The notes under the pieces: generated by a model
Told to the model about the DNA's origin: nothing
The model's database searches: none
The model's input: the letters and a program-made list of their open reading frames with translations, nothing else
Shown: positions 44,183 to 53,051 of the stretch, in pieces
Layout of the letters: each line of letters begins with the position of its first letter
Position numbering within the stretch: the first letter of the stretch is position 1
From: Campylobacter ureolyticus
Lineage (GTDB): Bacteria; Campylobacterota; Campylobacteria; Campylobacterales; Campylobacteraceae
Reading direction: 5' to 3'
Length of the DNA: 64,000 nt
NCBI RefSeq assembly: GCF_013372225.1
Contig: NZ_CP053832.1
Coordinates: 1,756,335 to 1,820,334 of the forward strand
Program-made: the position numbers and the translations under genes

Positions 44183-45031
44183 ATGAAATGGCGAGATCAA
44201 AAATCAAGTAGTAATATAGACGATAGAAGGTTTCAAAAAACTCCTGCTAGTATGGTAAATTTACAGGTTTTAATACCACTTATCAGATGGCTTTTAAAAA
44301 CAAAATTTGGAAGAGTTGTGTTACTAATAGGCGTTATAGCTATGTTTTTAGGATACAATCCACTTGCTTTAATTTCTACTGGCGGAGTTCAAAATGCACA
44401 AATTTCAAAAGATGATGATAAATATGCACAATTTATAGGAGTTGTTTTAGCACAAACCGAAAATATATGGAATAAACAATTTCAAATAATAGGAAAAAAT
44501 TACAAAGAACCAAAACTTGTGCTTTTTAGAGGTGCCGTTCAAAGTGGATGTGGATTTGCGAACTCGCAAGTTGGACCATTTTACTGTCCAGCCGATCAAA
44601 AAATCTATATCGATTTAAGTTTTTTTGATGAGTTAGCCAATAGACATAACGCTCCAGGAGATTTTGCAAATGCTTATGTTTTAGCTCATGAAGTAGGCCA
44701 TCATGTGCAAAATTTACTAGGAATTTTATCTCAAGCAAATAGAGAAAAACAAGGAAAAAATAAAAAAGATCAAAACGCTATACAAGTAAAAGTTGAACTT
44801 GGGGCTGATTGTTTAGCCGGTGTTTGGGCACATTATCTTGATGATATTTTAGAAGATGGGGATATAGATGAAGCCTTAAATGCAGCAAGCATGATAGGCG
44901 ATGACACACTTCAAAAACAAGCTAATGGATATGTTGTGCCTGATTCTTTTACTCACGGCTCAGCTATGCAAAGAAAAAATGCTTTCTACAAAGGCTATAA
45001 AAGCGGAGACATATCGATATGCAAATTTTAA
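44183..45031 (+). CDS. ypfJ: YpfJ-family putative neutral zinc metallopeptidase
   Basis: A 282-residue membrane-anchored protein. A basic N-terminus (MKWRDQKSSSNIDDRR) and one transmembrane helix (about residues 52-75) precede a periplasmic domain with the zinc motif HEVGHH and a downstream Glu (VELGADCLAG), the third ligand candidate. Two cysteines flank SGCGFANSQVGPFYC. The physiological substrate is unknown. ATG at 44183 follows AAAGG; an in-frame ATG at 44129 lies upstream of the promoter-like box and is unlikely. Confidence 0.87.
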   Translation: MKWRDQKSSSNIDDRRFQKTPASMVNLQVLIPLIRWLLKTKFGRVVLLIGVIAMFLGYNPLALISTGGVQNAQISKDDDKYAQFIGVVLAQTENIWNKQFQIIGKNYKEPKLVLFRGAVQSGCGFANSQVGPFYCPADQKIYIDLSFFDELANRHNAPGDFANAYVLAHEVGHHVQNLLGILSQANREKQGKNKKDQNAIQVKVELGADCLAGVWAHYLDDILEDGDIDEALNAASMIGDDTLQKQANGYVVPDSFTHGSAMQRKNAFYKGYKSGDISICKF

Positions 45032-45139
45032 AATTTTTTTATTATGTTTTTTAAATATCATTTAGTTTAATATATTAAATTTACTTTAAATATATACATA
45101 GATAAAAGATAATTTAGCTAGTTTTTATTTATTTTCAAG

Positions 45140-45145
45140 TAAAAT
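45140..45145 (+). promoter_or_regulatory. Candidate -10 box (TAAAAT) for the first autotransporter
   Basis: TAAAAT 35 bp before the ATG; AAAGGTGA serves as ribosome site. Weak evidence. Confidence 0.3.
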
Positions 45146-45180
45146 GGCAATTTATTTATATTTTATTTAAAGGTGATTTT

Positions 45181-48100
45181 ATGCCCAGTAAAAAAATACT
45201 TAATATTTTAGCCTTAGGTTTGATAAATCTAACATGTTTTGCCAATGATGGATTATCAAACGTAAGTCAGTTTAAGGAAATTTTAGATAAATCTTATGAT
45301 TTAATTAATTTAGACAATGTTCGGCAAAATAGCCCGGAAATGGATGGTAGTGGTGTTATAGTTGGTATTTTAGACACAGCTATAAATACAAACCACCCTA
45401 GTTTTGAAGGAAAACATCTAGGAACTGAGGGTGTTCTTTTCCAAAATTCATGGAACGGTCAAAGAAAAGGTAATCATGGAACTCATGTCGCAGGTATAAT
45501 TTTAGGTAAAAAAATAAACGATAATGAGCCTTATGGTGTAGCCCACAATGCTAAATTTTATAATTTAGGAGCAATAGAAGAAAAACACTATAATGATATA
45601 GGAGGAAATAATATAAACAATGCCTTTAAAGATAAGGGCATAAAAGTCATCAATCATAGTTGGGGAAAAGGTCTTTATCCACTGATAGATATGCAACTTA
45701 AAGGCAATAGATATAGAGATCTCTTACCAGACATAAAGTCACAATATCCACAAATTTGGGGTCATAAAAATAAAATAGATTATGAACTTGTTAGGTGGTT
45801 AGCTGGTAAAAATACACAAGATTTGATAGCTCTTTCTAAGGACGATAAAATTTTAAATGTTTTTGCTGCTGGAAACTCAGGAATCATTTCATCTTCAGTT
45901 GATTCTATAGTTCCATCTTATGATGAAGATATAAGAGCTTGGCTTAATGTAGGAAATTTAAATGCATTAAATGCTGAAAAAAATGCAGATGGAAGTATAA
46001 CTTTAAAAAATGATTTTAAAATTAGTTGGAATGATGCTAAATCAAAAGATTATTATGGAAGACCTATTCGATGGACTGGTGTGGATGGTTCACTAATTAG
46101 TTCGCAGCTTTTTGTAGGCTCGACAAATTATTCACTTCTTGCTCCAGGATATCAAATTTTAGCAGCAAATGCCGACCTATCCGCAACTAACAAAGAAAAA
46201 TATATTCCTATGACAGGAACATCTATGGCAGCTCCTATGGTAAGTGGTGCAGCAGCTTTAGTAGCTCAAAAATATCCTTTCCTAGATGGGGCTGGGATAG
46301 CTGATGTTTTACTAACAACTGCAAATAAAAATTTAAATTTACCAGATGTTGTCCTAAAAGCAATAGAAGGCGGAAGTTCTGGATATTATGTAGTTTATTT
46401 AAATAAAGAAATTCCTAGAAACCTTGATGGAACAATAAATGAAAATGAAGTAAGACAAGATTTATTAGCAATGGGAATTCCTAATTCAAACGATGATATT
46501 ACTGTTACAAAAATTTTAACTAATGTAAAAGATAAAACTGGTAAAATTTCTGATAAATTTGTTGTCAAACTAACACAAGAAGAATATGCTGGTCAAGGTG
46601 TTTTAGACGTAGAAAAAGCATTAAAGGGTCTAGCTATTTTAGATCTTAATAGGCTAAATGATAAAGATATAGAAAAATTTAAAGATGAAAATACGGCATT
46701 TTATACTATCGATACTAAAGGTCATAACGGCGAGTTTTCAAATGACATTTCTCAACAAACTTGGCTTGATAGCAGACATTTAGAAGATGATGTTGCTATA
46801 AACAAATTAAATATAAAATACAGAGATATAAGAAAAATAGGTCTTAAAAAAGAAGGTTTTGGAACTTTAACACTAAGTGGTGAAAATATCTATGAAGGTC
46901 CAACTAGAGCAGTAGATGGCACTTTAGAGCTAAAAGGAAACAATAGTAAAAAAGCTAGCATTAAAGGTGATGCCTACGCGGAAAATAATGCTAAATTTAT
47001 AGTAGATAACGCCAAAATAGAGAAAAATGCTTATGCCAATAAAGGAAATTTAGAGATAAAAAACAATAGTGAAATTTTAGGTAAAACCTATGCTCAAAAT
47101 AGTGGAATCATAAATTTAATTAAAAACTCTATTTTAAAAACAAGTGAAGTGATTTTAGAAAGTGGAACTCTCACAAGTGATAATGATAAAACAGATGTTA
47201 AAGCAACCATAGAAATGAATAGTTTCACAGCTAAAGAAGGTAAAAATAATATAAAAAATTTAAATCTAGATATAAAAGCTAATGCTATTAATAGTGCAAA
47301 ATCAACACTTGATATACTTGGCAATCTATTTTTTAACTTTACAGCAGCAACCTCTAGTTTTAATAACTTTGGAAATATAAATATAAAAGATAAATTAGAA
47401 ATCAGATCAAAAACAAATTACACAAACAAATCTGGAAGTACTTTAAATTTAGATACAAAAGATGCTATTTTTTACACTCTTGGAAGTTTTATAAATGAGG
47501 GAAAATTAAATTTTAAAACAGATACGATAGATGACTTAGGTCTTATAATAGCTGGTGAAAAAGCCGTCCTAAAAGATACTGAAAAATTAAATGTAAACCT
47601 GGTGTCTCCTGCAAATATCGACATTATAAATCAAAAATATCAAGATGGATTAGGTATAGAAATAGTAAGAACAGGTGAGGGTATAGATACAAATATAGCT
47701 AAAAATCTTATAACCTTAAACGAGCAAAATAGTGAACTTTTAGAACTATCAACTGAAAAAACAGGTGATGAGAAATCACTTTATTTTGTTATGAATACAA
47801 AAAAAGAACATCAAAATAAAACCGTTCAAGATCTTATAAAATCTATAAATGATAGCAAAAAACCAGATATAACAATTCCAAATAATAAAATAGTTGGTAA
47901 AAAGTCACACCCAGATCCAACAGATCCAACAGATCCAACAGATCCAACAGATCCAACAGATCCAACAGATCCAACAGATCCAACAGATCCAACAGATCCA
48001 ACAGATCCAACAGATCCAACAGATCCAACAGATCCAACAGATCCAACAGATCCAACAGATCCAACAGATCCAACAGATCCAACAGATCCAACAGATCCAA

Positions 48101-50235
48101 CAGATCCAACAGATCCAACAGATCCAACAGATCCAACAGATCCAACAGATCCAACAGATCCAACAGATCCAACAGATCCAACAGATCCAACAGATCCAAC
48201 AGATCCAACAGATCCAACAGATCCAACAGATCCAACAGATCCAACAGATCCAACAGATCCAACAGATCCAACAGATCCAACAGATCCAACAGATCCAACA
48301 GATCCAACAGATCCAACAGATCCAACAGATCCAACAGATCCAACAGATCCAACAGATCCAACAGATCCAACAGATCCAACAGATCCAACAGATCCAACAG
48401 ATCCAACAGATCCAACAGATCCAACAGATCCAACAGATCCAACAGATCCAACAGATCCAACAGATCCAACAGATCCAACAGATCCAACAGATCCAACAGA
48501 TCCAACAGATCCAACAGATCCAACAGATCCAACAGATCCAACAGATCCAACAGATCCAACAGATCCAACAGATCCAACAGATCCAACAGATCCAACAGAT
48601 CCAACAGATCCAACAGATCCAACAGATCCAACAGATCCAACAGATCCAACAGATCCAACAGATCCAACAGATCCAACAGATCCAACAGATCCAACAGATC
48701 CAACAGATCCAACAGATCCAACAGATCCAACAGATCCAACAGATCCAACAGATCCAACAGATCCAACAGATCCAACAGATCCAACAGATCCAACAGATCC
48801 AACAGATCCAACAGATCCAACAGATCCAACAGATCCAACAGATCCAACAGATCCAACAGATCCAACAGATCCAACAGATCCAACAGATCCAACAGATCCA
48901 ACAGATCCAACAGATCCAACAGATCCAACAGATCCAACAGATCCAACAGATCCAACAGATCCAACAGATCCAACAGATCCAACAGATCCAACAGATCCAA
49001 CAGATCCAACAGATCCAACAGATCCAACAGATCCAGTGTCTAAACCAAAAGCAAAGCTTCCTAAAGAATTAGATGATGCTAAAGATATATTAAACTCACT
49101 ATTGTTATCTAATGAGGGAAATATAAATACAGCTATAGTTACAACTATAAGCTTAGCTTTGGAAAATGATGATGCAGCTATAAGAGATGAAAGCATAAGG
49201 GTTTTAACTAATTTAGTTAGAGAAGTTAAAAAGAATAAGCCAAATGTGTCTAAGCCTACAAAAACATTTAATATCGAAACAAAAAGAGCAGTAAATAGAG
49301 ATATGATGCTTAATCCAACTAAAAATAGTCCTATGGTAACAGCTAATGCTATGAAATATTTAGATGGAACAAAGCTTGCCTCGAATTCTGATGATTTAAG
49401 ATATTTAATCGATTTAATAGATAGAGAAATTTATAAAAATTCATTTAATATTTCAGCTATTGGAGCAAAAAATAATGAATCTGGCCACAGCCACAGTCTT
49501 GCAGGTGGAGTTGTAAGCTTTAATAAAATGTTTGATTCAACTCTTGTTGGTGGATATTTCTCGTATGCTAAAGCAGATAGTAACAACGATGTAAGTTTAA
49601 AATCAGACCTTTATGAAGTAGGTGCCTATGCTAGACAATATCTTGATAATAATGAGTTTGATTTATCTATAGGTTATGGTTTAGGAAATAATAAAGCTGA
49701 TTATAATCTAAAACTATTAGCTACAAATTTAAATTATAAAGCTAAATTTGATTCTAGTTACTTAACAGTAGGCACAGCTTATGGATATAAATTTAATGTA
49801 AATGATAATTTCAGCATTAAACCATTTATAGGGCTTGATTATTTTGACTATACACAAGATAGTTTTACGGCTTCGACAAATCATAAAGATGTTGGAAATT
49901 TAACACAAACATTTGATAAATCTAAATTTAAAAATTTACAGGCAAATTTAGGTTTAGAAATGCTTTATAACAATAAAAATATCACTCTTTATGCAAGACC
50001 TTATATCGCAAGAGATATTTATCAAAGAAATAATGGTATGAGATCATATTTTGGATCAAGCAATTATTACTTTATGCTAAATGAAGAAGCAAGGAAAAGA
50101 ACAAGTTTTGTATTTGACTTTGGTATCCAAACAGAAATATCTAGAAATTTATTTATAAATATAGGTGGCGGTATCTATCTTAATAAAGATGACAAAATTT
50201 ATAACGGACAAATCGGCTTTACATACAGATTTTAA
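45181..50235 (+). CDS. Subtilase-type autotransporter with a 372-residue Asp-Pro-Thr repeat
   Basis: A 1684-residue surface or secreted serine protease. Signal peptide (about 1-21) and an S8 catalytic domain with Asp65 (GILDTAI), His99 (HGTHVAG) and Ser348 (GTSMAAP). A beta-helical passenger follows, starting with a PATR-type motif (GFGTLTLSGENIYEGPT). Residues 912-1283 are 124 perfect Asp-Pro-Thr repeats. The last about 280 residues form the autotransporter barrel ending YRF. The paralogue at 53052-57041 lacks the repeat. Likely roles are cleavage of host proteins or maturation of surface proteins; the substrate is unknown. The repeat may extend the passenger from the membrane. Confidence 0.88.
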   Translation: MPSKKILNILALGLINLTCFANDGLSNVSQFKEILDKSYDLINLDNVRQNSPEMDGSGVIVGILDTAINTNHPSFEGKHLGTEGVLFQNSWNGQRKGNHGTHVAGIILGKKINDNEPYGVAHNAKFYNLGAIEEKHYNDIGGNNINNAFKDKGIKVINHSWGKGLYPLIDMQLKGNRYRDLLPDIKSQYPQIWGHKNKIDYELVRWLAGKNTQDLIALSKDDKILNVFAAGNSGIISSSVDSIVPSYDEDIRAWLNVGNLNALNAEKNADGSITLKNDFKISWNDAKSKDYYGRPIRWTGVDGSLISSQLFVGSTNYSLLAPGYQILAANADLSATNKEKYIPMTGTSMAAPMVSGAAALVAQKYPFLDGAGIADVLLTTANKNLNLPDVVLKAIEGGSSGYYVVYLNKEIPRNLDGTINENEVRQDLLAMGIPNSNDDITVTKILTNVKDKTGKISDKFVVKLTQEEYAGQGVLDVEKALKGLAILDLNRLNDKDIEKFKDENTAFYTIDTKGHNGEFSNDISQQTWLDSRHLEDDVAINKLNIKYRDIRKIGLKKEGFGTLTLSGENIYEGPTRAVDGTLELKGNNSKKASIKGDAYAENNAKFIVDNAKIEKNAYANKGNLEIKNNSEILGKTYAQNSGIINLIKNSILKTSEVILESGTLTSDNDKTDVKATIEMNSFTAKEGKNNIKNLNLDIKANAINSAKSTLDILGNLFFNFTAATSSFNNFGNINIKDKLEIRSKTNYTNKSGSTLNLDTKDAIFYTLGSFINEGKLNFKTDTIDDLGLIIAGEKAVLKDTEKLNVNLVSPANIDIINQKYQDGLGIEIVRTGEGIDTNIAKNLITLNEQNSELLELSTEKTGDEKSLYFVMNTKKEHQNKTVQDLIKSINDSKKPDITIPNNKIVGKKSHPDPTDPTDPTDPTDPTDPTDPTDPTDPTDPTDPTDPTDPTDPTDPTDPTDPTDPTDPTDPTDPTDPTDPTDPTDPTDPTDPTDPTDPTDPTDPTDPTDPTDPTDPTDPTDPTDPTDPTDPTDPTDPTDPTDPTDPTDPTDPTDPTDPTDPTDPTDPTDPTDPTDPTDPTDPTDPTDPTDPTDPTDPTDPTDPTDPTDPTDPTDPTDPTDPTDPTDPTDPTDPTDPTDPTDPTDPTDPTDPTDPTDPTDPTDPTDPTDPTDPTDPTDPTDPTDPTDPTDPTDPTDPTDPTDPTDPTDPTDPTDPTDPTDPTDPTDPTDPTDPTDPTDPTDPTDPTDPTDPTDPTDPTDPTDPTDPTDPTDPTDPTDPTDPTDPTDPVSKPKAKLPKELDDAKDILNSLLLSNEGNINTAIVTTISLALENDDAAIRDESIRVLTNLVREVKKNKPNVSKPTKTFNIETKRAVNRDMMLNPTKNSPMVTANAMKYLDGTKLASNSDDLRYLIDLIDREIYKNSFNISAIGAKNNESGHSHSLAGGVVSFNKMFDSTLVGGYFSYAKADSNNDVSLKSDLYEVGAYARQYLDNNEFDLSIGYGLGNNKADYNLKLLATNLNYKAKFDSSYLTVGTAYGYKFNVNDNFSIKPFIGLDYFDYTQDSFTASTNHKDVGNLTQTFDKSKFKNLQANLGLEMLYNNKNITLYARPYIARDIYQRNNGMRSYFGSSNYYFMLNEEARKRTSFVFDFGIQTEISRNLFINIGGGIYLNKDDKIYNGQIGFTYRF
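47914..49035 (+). repeat. Perfect 9-bp tandem repeat, GATCCAACA x 124
   Basis: GATCCAACA repeats from 47914 to 49029 (1116 bp, 124 units) plus a partial unit to 49035, with no base change that I can see. It encodes Asp-Pro-Thr. Because the unit is a multiple of three, changes in copy number keep the frame. All six frames are open through it. The true length may differ from the assembly. Confidence 0.97.
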
Positions 50236-50260
50236 TATCCGTTATTAAATTTAATTAATT

Positions 50261-50289
50261 AGAGATTTGGATAATTTTTCCAAATCTCT
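50261..50289 (+). terminator. Terminator after the first autotransporter
   Basis: Perfect 11-bp stem AGAGATTTGGA/TCCAAATCTCT with a 7-base T-rich loop, 26 bp past the stop. Confidence 0.7.
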
Positions 50290-50368
50290 TAAAATTCTAA
50301 AATCCCAATTAAAACATCAAAAATTTTTTAAACATTACGATTTTATTAAAATTTAAATCCATTTATCA

Positions 50369-50374
50369 TATAAT
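50369..50374 (+). promoter_or_regulatory. Candidate -10 box (TATAAT) for the antiporter-family gene
   Basis: Perfect TATAAT 29 bp before the ATG at 50404, followed by AAAGGAAAATT as ribosome site. Confidence 0.5.
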
Positions 50375-50403
50375 GAATCTTTATTTAAATTTAAAGGAAA
50401 ATT

Positions 50404-51729
50404 ATGCTTAGTAATCCCGTATTTTCTAGCATTATTTTAATGTTTATTTTATGTATATTAAGATGCAATGTTATGCTTTCTATCCTTATTTCAGCGATGG
50501 TTGCAGGACTTATGGCTCATATTGTTCCAAGTGGAGAAACATATACTTTTATAAAAAGTATGAATTATACTTTAGATGTCTTTATAGAGGGCATGAAAGG
50601 CAATCTTCAAACTGCACTATCATATGTTTTACTTGGAGTTTTAGCTGCAGCTATCTCTTTTACAAATTTAACTACAATTTTAATTAACAAAATTTCAAAA
50701 TTTATAACAAAAAGTAAGTTTTATTTTATATTTGCAATTGCCTTTATTGCTTGTTTTTCACAAAATTTAATTCCTGTTCATATCGCTTTTATTCCTATTT
50801 TAATCCCACCACTTTTAAGTGTAATGAATAAAATGAAAATCGACAGACGCGCCGTAGCTTGTGCCTTAACTTTTGGTCTTCAAACTCCATATATTTCACT
50901 TCCAGTTGGATTTGGACTTTTGTTTTTTTCAATTTTACAAAAAGAGATGGCAAACAATGGCTTAAATGTTGAAATTTCACAAATTGCAAGTGTTATGTGG
51001 ATGGCGGCAATTCCGATGATCGTAGGGCTTATTTTAGCTGTAATTGTCTTTAAAAAACCAAGAGAATACAAAGATATTGAAAACAATACACCTAAAAATC
51101 TAGATGAGATAAAAATGGGTTTAAAAGAGTGGGGCGCATTAGCTGGAATAGTTGTAGCCTTTATCATTCAAATTTGCTTTGGCTCTCTTCCTCTTGGCGC
51201 ACTTCTTGGAATTATTACCATGATAGTTTTTGGTGGAATTAAATATAAAGATATGGATAAAACTTTTGATAAAGGTATCCATATAATGGGATTTATCGCC
51301 TTTGTTATGCTTGTAGCTGCAGGTTATGGCGCAATTTTAAGAGAAACAGGTGGTATTCCTGATCTTGTTAATGCAGCTGCCTCTTTAGCTGGTGGAAAGC
51401 TTGGCGGAGCAGCTTTAATGCTAATTATTGGACTATTTATTACAATAGGCATTGGAAGTAGTTTTGGAACTATTCCAATAATCACAGCGATCTACTACCC
51501 ACTCGCACTTGAGCTTGGATTTAGCACATCAGCTATAATTATCCTAATAGGCATTGCAGCCGCAGTTGGGGATGCTGGAAGTCCTGCAAGCGATAGCACA
51601 CTTGGACCAACAAGTGGTTTAAATTTTGACGGACAGCACAATCATATTTATGATACTTGTATTCCGACTTTTATATTTTTTAACATTCCTTTGATTTTAT
51701 TTGGCATACTATTTGCTGTAATTTTATAA
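50404..51729 (+). CDS. Na+/H+ antiporter-family (NhaC/YuiF-like) transporter
   Basis: A 441-residue inner-membrane protein with about 11-12 helices. The internal segments GIGSSFGTIPIITAIY and AVGDAGSPASDSTLGPTSG resemble the Gly/Ser/Asp-rich loops of the NhaC-type ion-transporter superfamily. The family also contains amino-acid transporters, such as YuiF-type proteins, so the substrate could be an amino acid coupled to sodium. It precedes thyX by 11 bp. Confidence 0.75.
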   Translation: MLSNPVFSSIILMFILCILRCNVMLSILISAMVAGLMAHIVPSGETYTFIKSMNYTLDVFIEGMKGNLQTALSYVLLGVLAAAISFTNLTTILINKISKFITKSKFYFIFAIAFIACFSQNLIPVHIAFIPILIPPLLSVMNKMKIDRRAVACALTFGLQTPYISLPVGFGLLFFSILQKEMANNGLNVEISQIASVMWMAAIPMIVGLILAVIVFKKPREYKDIENNTPKNLDEIKMGLKEWGALAGIVVAFIIQICFGSLPLGALLGIITMIVFGGIKYKDMDKTFDKGIHIMGFIAFVMLVAAGYGAILRETGGIPDLVNAAASLAGGKLGGAALMLIIGLFITIGIGSSFGTIPIITAIYYPLALELGFSTSAIIILIGIAAAVGDAGSPASDSTLGPTSGLNFDGQHNHIYDTCIPTFIFFNIPLILFGILFAVIL

Positions 51730-51740
51730 AAAGGAAAAAA

Positions 51741-52364
51741 ATGGAAGTAAAACTACTAAATTTCACTCCACTTTGGGTCTGTTCAAATGCCATAAGAACT
51801 TGTTGGCAAAGCTTTGATAAAGGGGATAATGGAGGCGAGATAGACAAAGAGCTAATTAATAGAGTTGGAAATAAATTTAAACATGCCTCAACGCTTGAAC
51901 ATCTACATTATAATTTTTATATAAAAGGAATTTCAAGAGCACTTTTACAAGAACTAGCACGCCATAGAATGGCAAGTTTGAGTGTAAAATCAACTCGCTA
52001 CACCCTAAAAGAGCTTAAAAAAGAAAGTGAGTTTAAAATAGGGGATTTTGAAAATGCATCTCGCTATATAGTTTTAACTAAAAATGAGATGGTTGATAAC
52101 TACAGCATTCAAGCTCTTGAAAATATCCGTTTAATTTTAAATAAAATAAACACTCTAGACATCGCCAAATATGCACTTCCGGAATGTTATAAAACTGAAC
52201 TTACTTGGAGTATAAATGCAAGAAGTCTTCAAAATTTTTTACATCTTAGAACTTCAAAATCAGCTTTGTGGGAAATAAGAAATTTAGCATATGAAATTTA
52301 TAACTCTCTTCCAGATGAACATAAATTTATATTTGAAGAGTCTATCTATAAGGATGAAAAATGA
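51741..52364 (+). CDS. thyX: Flavin-dependent thymidylate synthase
   Basis: A 207-residue FAD-dependent thymidylate synthase. The ThyX motif RHRMASLSVKSTRY (about residues 73-86) is intact, with the C-terminal LQNFLHLRTSKSALWEIR segment for FAD and dUMP binding. It makes dTMP without producing dihydrofolate, as in H. pylori and C. jejuni. AAAAAGG precedes the ATG; the stop overlaps the next gene by 4 bp. Confidence 0.95.
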   Translation: MEVKLLNFTPLWVCSNAIRTCWQSFDKGDNGGEIDKELINRVGNKFKHASTLEHLHYNFYIKGISRALLQELARHRMASLSVKSTRYTLKELKKESEFKIGDFENASRYIVLTKNEMVDNYSIQALENIRLILNKINTLDIAKYALPECYKTELTWSINARSLQNFLHLRTSKSALWEIRNLAYEIYNSLPDEHKFIFEESIYKDEK

Positions 52365-52822
52365 GAATTTTTCTGTTTTTAATAGTAAGTTTTTTCATAT
52401 CTTTTGCAAATGAAATTTTAGATGAAAATTCACTTTCACCACAAGAACAAAAATATATAAAATTTGATCAAAATTGTACTAAAGGCGATTCTTGGTCATG
52501 TTCTGAAATAGGAATGACACATTACAAACAAGGCGAGTTAATTCCAGCTTATGTTTATTTTGACAAAGCTTGTAAAATTGAGTTTGGAGTAGGGTGTGAA
52601 TTGAAAGCTTTTGTTTTAACAACTTATGAAAGTTATGATGAAGCCTTTGATATTTTTAAAAAAGCTTGTGATAATAATAGTTCATATAGTTGTTTAAATT
52701 TAGCAAAACTTTATGATGATGGAAATGGAGTAAATAAAAACACCACAAAAGCAACTGAACTTTATTTAAAAGCTTGTAAATTAGGAGAAAATGGTGCTTG
52801 TCATATGTTAAATTTAAGATAA
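52361..52822 (+). CDS. Exported cysteine-rich Sel1-repeat protein (Hcp-like)
   Basis: A 153-residue secreted protein. Signal peptide (about 1-16) and three to four Sel1-like repeats, each with a cysteine pair: CTKGDSWSC, CKIEFGVGC, CDNNSSYSC and CKLGENGAC. This matches the Helicobacter cysteine-rich protein family, whose paired cysteines form one disulfide per repeat. Some family members bind beta-lactam-like ligands or act on host cells; the role here is unknown. It overlaps thyX by 4 bp. Confidence 0.85.
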   Translation: MRIFLFLIVSFFISFANEILDENSLSPQEQKYIKFDQNCTKGDSWSCSEIGMTHYKQGELIPAYVYFDKACKIEFGVGCELKAFVLTTYESYDEAFDIFKKACDNNSSYSCLNLAKLYDDGNGVNKNTTKATELYLKACKLGENGACHMLNLR

Positions 52823-52866
52823 AATTAACATTTTACCACTAAAATTAATTTTTTTAAAAATTATAA

Positions 52867-52898
52867 TAAATATTATTAAGTTAACTTAATAATATTTA
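52867..52898. repeat. Perfect 32-bp palindrome without spacer
   Basis: The left half is TAAATATTATTAAGTT (52867-52882), and the right half is its exact reverse complement. It lies 45 bp past the Sel1-protein stop and about 120 bp upstream of the -10 box of the second autotransporter. It could be a terminator stem, although with no loop or T-tract, or a binding site for a dimeric regulator. Confidence 0.6.
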
Positions 52899-53019
52899 AT
52901 TTATATTTATTTTTTTATATTTCTGTTATAAGTTTTTATAAATAAAATTTTCTCAACAAAACAGCTAATTTCAGCATTTTTAATCTAATCATTTTATTTA
53001 GTATTTATTTAATATATGA

Positions 53020-53025
53020 TATAAT
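53020..53025 (+). promoter_or_regulatory. Candidate extended -10 box (TGATATAAT) for the second autotransporter
   Basis: TATAAT preceded by TGA, 26 bp before the ATG. The sequence TGATATAATC is identical to that upstream of the cytochrome gene at 30597. AAAGGAG follows as ribosome site. Confidence 0.55.
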
Positions 53026-53051
53026 CGTGAACTTTTTATAAAGGAGAAATA

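Noticed and set aside
47914..49035. Considered as a CRISPR array or satellite DNA
   Set aside because: The unit is 9 bp with no spacers, is in frame within a complete autotransporter gene, and encodes a regular tripeptide.
47826..49196. Long open frames on both strands across the repeat (Ser-Val-Gly, Leu-Leu-Asp and Ile-Gln-Gln polymers)
   Set aside because: They are by-products of a 9-bp unit with no stop in any frame; none has a ribosome site or a recognisable domain outside the array.
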